The notes under the pieces are model-generated. The model searched no databases. It was not told where the DNA came from and saw only the letters and a program-made list of their open reading frames with translations. The position numbers and the translations under genes are program-made. From positions 1 through 34,544 of the forward strand of contig JAAUSF010000043.1 in the NCBI GenBank assembly GCA_012033255.1: a stretch of 34,544 bases of DNA, given 5' to 3'. The DNA is from Cyanobacteria bacterium RU_5_0 (GTDB taxonomy: Bacteria; Cyanobacteriota; Cyanobacteriia; Elainellales; Elainellaceae). The first letter of the stretch is position 1; every line of letters starts with the position of its first letter. Positions 32,828 through 34,544 of this stretch are shown here, in pieces.

Positions 32828-33229
32828 TTACCCCTCGTCTCGAATTCGTTGCGCCCTGTAGGTGAAGAAGCTGCTAAAGATCCCAACGGTTTCAAAGTGG
32901 TAGGACGGAATTAAATCTTTAGCGATAGAGGGCAGAGATTCTTTGAGAGATAAATCGGTTTTATAGATGCTCCAAAATAGGAAATTTTGTTGTTTTGTAT
33001 TGACAGCAACGAATTCATTGATCTGAGCTTGATTATCTTCCAAAAAAGAGCTACAAACACTTTTTAGTAAGCCTGCGTCAGTACAGGTATTTTCTTGTAA
33101 GTGAGCAGTGATACGCCGAGTGGCATAATTTTCGTAGCTCTCCCGATTGGGGTTGGTTACAGCCGTTGCAACGCCAATTCCTAATAACGACGCGGCAAGA
33201 AAGTAAGCAACTGCTTTTAGGTTTTTCAT
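32828..33229 (-). CDS. DUF4359-like exported protein
   Basis: A 133-aa protein with an N-terminal hydrophobic segment (residues 6-24, signal peptide or anchor). The mature part YENYATRRITAHLQENTC...SVCSSFL...NEFVAVNTKQQNFLFWSIYKTDL...YHFETVGIFSSFFTYRAQ matches what I remember of DUF4359, a family common in cyanobacteria. The two cysteines may form a disulphide. Function unknown. ATG at 33227-33229. The last codons (RDEG) and stop abut the heptamer trace at 32807-32826, as in the DUF151 gene. Confidence 0.78.
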   Translation of the reverse strand: MKNLKAVAYFLAASLLGIGVATAVTNPNRESYENYATRRITAHLQENTCTDAGLLKSVCSSFLEDNQAQINEFVAVNTKQQNFLFWSIYKTDLSLKESLPSIAKDLIPSYHFETVGIFSSFFTYRAQRIRDEG

Positions 33230-33424
33230 ACAACCAGAATTGTAGGTAATCGAGAATGTTCACCAAGTTCTAAAACGATCGCCACTGCAACATTAGAGCT
33301 TGCTTTTTCCATTGAAACCATCGCCATGAGATTGGTTCCAGCATCTCTATGTTACCGTTTGTCTCTCCCAGTGCCGAGTCAGTTAAAGCAATTCGCACTG
33401 TGCTATGATCAGAAACGAGATAAT

Positions 33425-33499
33425 GGCGAGCGTAGCCAAGTGGTTAAGGCAGCGGATTGTGGTTCCGCCATTCGGGGGTTCAAGTCCCCTCGTTCGCCC
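33425..33499 (+). tRNA. trnH: tRNA-His (GTG anticodon)
   Basis: The anticodon loop TTGTGGT gives anticodon GTG, histidine. The acceptor stem GCGAGCG/CGTTCGC, D-arm GCCAAGTGGTTAAGGC, anticodon stem GCGGA/TCCGC and T-arm GGGGG TTCAAGT CCCCT are all in place. The extra G-1 at 33425 faces C73 at 33499, the identity element of tRNA-His, encoded in the DNA. CCA is not encoded. Confidence 0.96.
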
Positions 33500-33608
33500 T
33501 CTTTGAGGATTTTGCTAAACCAACTTCCCTAAATCTTCCCTGGTTGAGATGAAACTTAATCTGCCTACCTGACCCACCTTTTTCATTGCCCGTGGGAACC
33601 CTAGAAAA

Positions 33609-33640
33609 GACCGCCCCCTAGGCAGGTTGGAGCGGTCAAA
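33609..33640. terminator. GACCGC/GCGGTC hairpin after the tRNA region
   Basis: GACCGC followed by a CCCCTAGG-containing loop and GCGGTC. It lies downstream (minus strand) of the decayed gene ending at 33682 and could be its terminator, or a small repeat. Weak evidence. Confidence 0.3.
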
Positions 33641-33681
33641 CACATCTACCTGTGGAAGCTAACAGTCTTCAGACCTAGAGT

Positions 33682-34023
33682 TTAATCCCCCTGACTATCG
33701 CCATAATTTCGAGCTTGATATGCGGTTGTCTTGATGAGAAAGCCTTCAATTCCATTCACCTTCACCGTTAACTCTTTGATTTCACCTCGCAATCGTGTAT
33801 GGCTGTGGTCAATTCTCTCTTTCAACTGATTAAAAGTTAACGTTGCTTTATCTTGCCACGCATCATTAGTTAGGTTCTCTCGTTCAAGTTCATTGCGAAT
33901 CTTGGCGATTTCATTTTTAAGCTCGTCTCACATTCCATCAATGGAGACAAAAACTTTCCACAACATTCCTATTAGCGTGATGACGGTTGCAATAAATGCT
34001 AATTCTTCTCCGCCAATTTTCAT
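33682..34023 (-). pseudogene. Small membrane-anchored coiled-coil protein with an in-frame stop
   Basis: Read from ATG at 34021-34023 the frame gives MKIGGEELAFIATVITLIGMLWKVFVSIDGM, a TGA at 33928-33930, then 81 more residues: DELKNEIAKIRNELERENLT...WQDKATLTFNQLKERIDHSHTRLRGEIKELTVKV... to TAA at 33682. Both parts stay in one frame, and TGA in place of TGG after DGM is a one-base change. The intact form would be 113 aa: one membrane helix at 8-28 and a helical coiled coil, similar to small holin-like or phage-associated proteins. The gene starts five bases after the stop of the decayed gene upstream, so the two formed an operon. Confidence 0.75.
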
Positions 34024-34028
34024 TAAAA

Positions 34029-34544
34029 TCACCCAATTAATTCTTCTAATTGCACCGACCAATCACTATCAATCACCGTCCAGCGACGATAGGGAAACTT
34101 AGCGATCGCGATCGACCTTTGAAACACTTTGGCCTGAGCCAACTCAGAGGGAATTGGCATTTCAACAATGACTTGCTGAAGCTTGGGGTAGATTCGTTGG
34201 GAAAAGCTGACCTCTGAAGTGCTGAAATACGGGCGAATTCGGGCATAGTACCAAATTCGATTGCGATCGCCCGTAAACGTCAATCGAAACGTTCTCTGGT
34301 AAACGTTGTTCGGAGCGCCCCTTGAAGCGTTGCGTTTACTTCTTCAATCGCTTCTACGGCGGCTTCACCGGCGACCAATCTTGCCAACCTTGCTGAGCCA
34401 ATCACAGGGCAAACAATGGTAGGACAATTATTTTTAATGGCACCGGCGCAGGGCTAACAGGACGGGAGAGAGGGACGGCGATCGGAGCAGAGCGACATAC
34501 CCTCACTGAGGCAGAAATAGCGAACCACAAGCATCTTACGAATG
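34029..34544 (-). pseudogene. Degraded gene of unknown family, frameshifted, running off the window
   Basis: The last open part (34029-34283 and a little upstream) reads APNNVYQRTFRLTFTGDRNRIWYYARIRPYFSTSEVSF...YRRWTVIDSDWSVQLEELIG. Upstream on the minus strand the reading continues in another frame as PVIGSARLARLVAGEAAVEAIEEVNATLQGA, broken near 34305-34315. It continues once more in a third frame (CRSAPIAVPLSRPVSPAPVPLK) with a break in the A-run near 34431-34435. Joined, these give one plausible protein of over 150 aa that extends past 34544. Family not recognised. Its neighbour downstream is also broken, so this block is decaying. Confidence 0.65.

Noticed and set aside
33928-33930. TGA read as selenocysteine or tryptophan
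   Set aside because: No SECIS-like hairpin directly after it, no selenoprotein machinery known for this group in the window, and the adjacent gene is also broken; a nonsense mutation is simpler.
33893-34102. 69-aa plus-strand frame
   Set aside because: Antisense to the decayed membrane coiled-coil gene and its upstream neighbour; no ribosome site.

Overview
The window is a chromosomal stretch of a cyanobacterium, probably a filamentous Leptolyngbya- or Oscillatoria-like form. It carries psaE (photosystem I subunit IV), dense GCGATCGC/CGATCG octamers (HIP1-type), several gene families I know mainly from cyanobacteria, and the short tandem and palindromic repeats typical of that phylum. Genus is an inference from style, not from a marker gene.

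Layout, left to right. 1-160: a broken-off hairpin repeat element. 322-2124 (-): lepA. 2125-4046: a repeat-rich gap, then two tiny zinc-ribbon proteins and an unknown 141-aa protein (+). 4280-5563 (-): glyA. 5927-7483 (+): a beta-propeller/RTX exoprotein. 7606-7786: a small transposable element with target duplication. 7855-8669 (+): a TPR gene broken by a one-base frameshift. 8750-10484 (-): a MoaD/ThiS-like sulfur carrier behind thrC. 10685-10831: a second small element with a 10-bp direct repeat at its ends. 10934-12058 (+): an SPFH (band 7) protein fused to an FHA domain. 12083-13593: tsaE and two small conserved genes. 13578-16714 (-): a membrane protein with an HTH-like tail, an M28 peptidase, an FKBP isomerase and a phasin-like coiled coil. 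16830-18229 (+): a TIGR03792-like protein, a tail-anchored zinc ribbon and a DUF29 protein, followed by an 820-bp region without an intact gene. 19052-19792 (+): tpiA, ending inside a perfect hairpin. 19921-23379 (-): an unknown 457-aa protein, an aldo/keto reductase with ferredoxin-like clusters, and a bifunctional-nuclease (DUF151) protein whose end lies in a heptamer array. 23860-26649 (-): leuD, a Uma2/DUF820 gene and leuC. 26948-29350: a second DUF29 gene, a LysR regulator and mutM/fpg, the last carrying an in-frame insertion that contains repeat DNA. 29383-33229: psaE and a set of exported proteins (PilP-like lipoprotein, YfaP-like secreted protein, outer-membrane barrel, DUF4359-like). 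33425-33499 (+): tRNA-His. 33682-34544 (-): two adjacent decayed genes.

The core genes are housekeeping: translation quality (lepA, tsaE), one-carbon and amino-acid metabolism (glyA, thrC, leuC/leuD), glycolysis (tpiA), DNA repair (mutM) and photosynthesis (psaE). Accessory character lies in small repeats that repeatedly define gene ends (stop codons inside repeats at 19921, 22873 and, in tpiA, 19790), in a coding insertion in mutM, and in fragments of mobile or phage-like genes at 18143-18370 and 33682-34544. I see no CRISPR array, no intact insertion sequence and no clear defence or biosynthetic cluster. The most unusual proteins are the SPFH-FHA fusion, the MoaD-like carrier next to thrC, and the membrane-tethered HTH-like protein.
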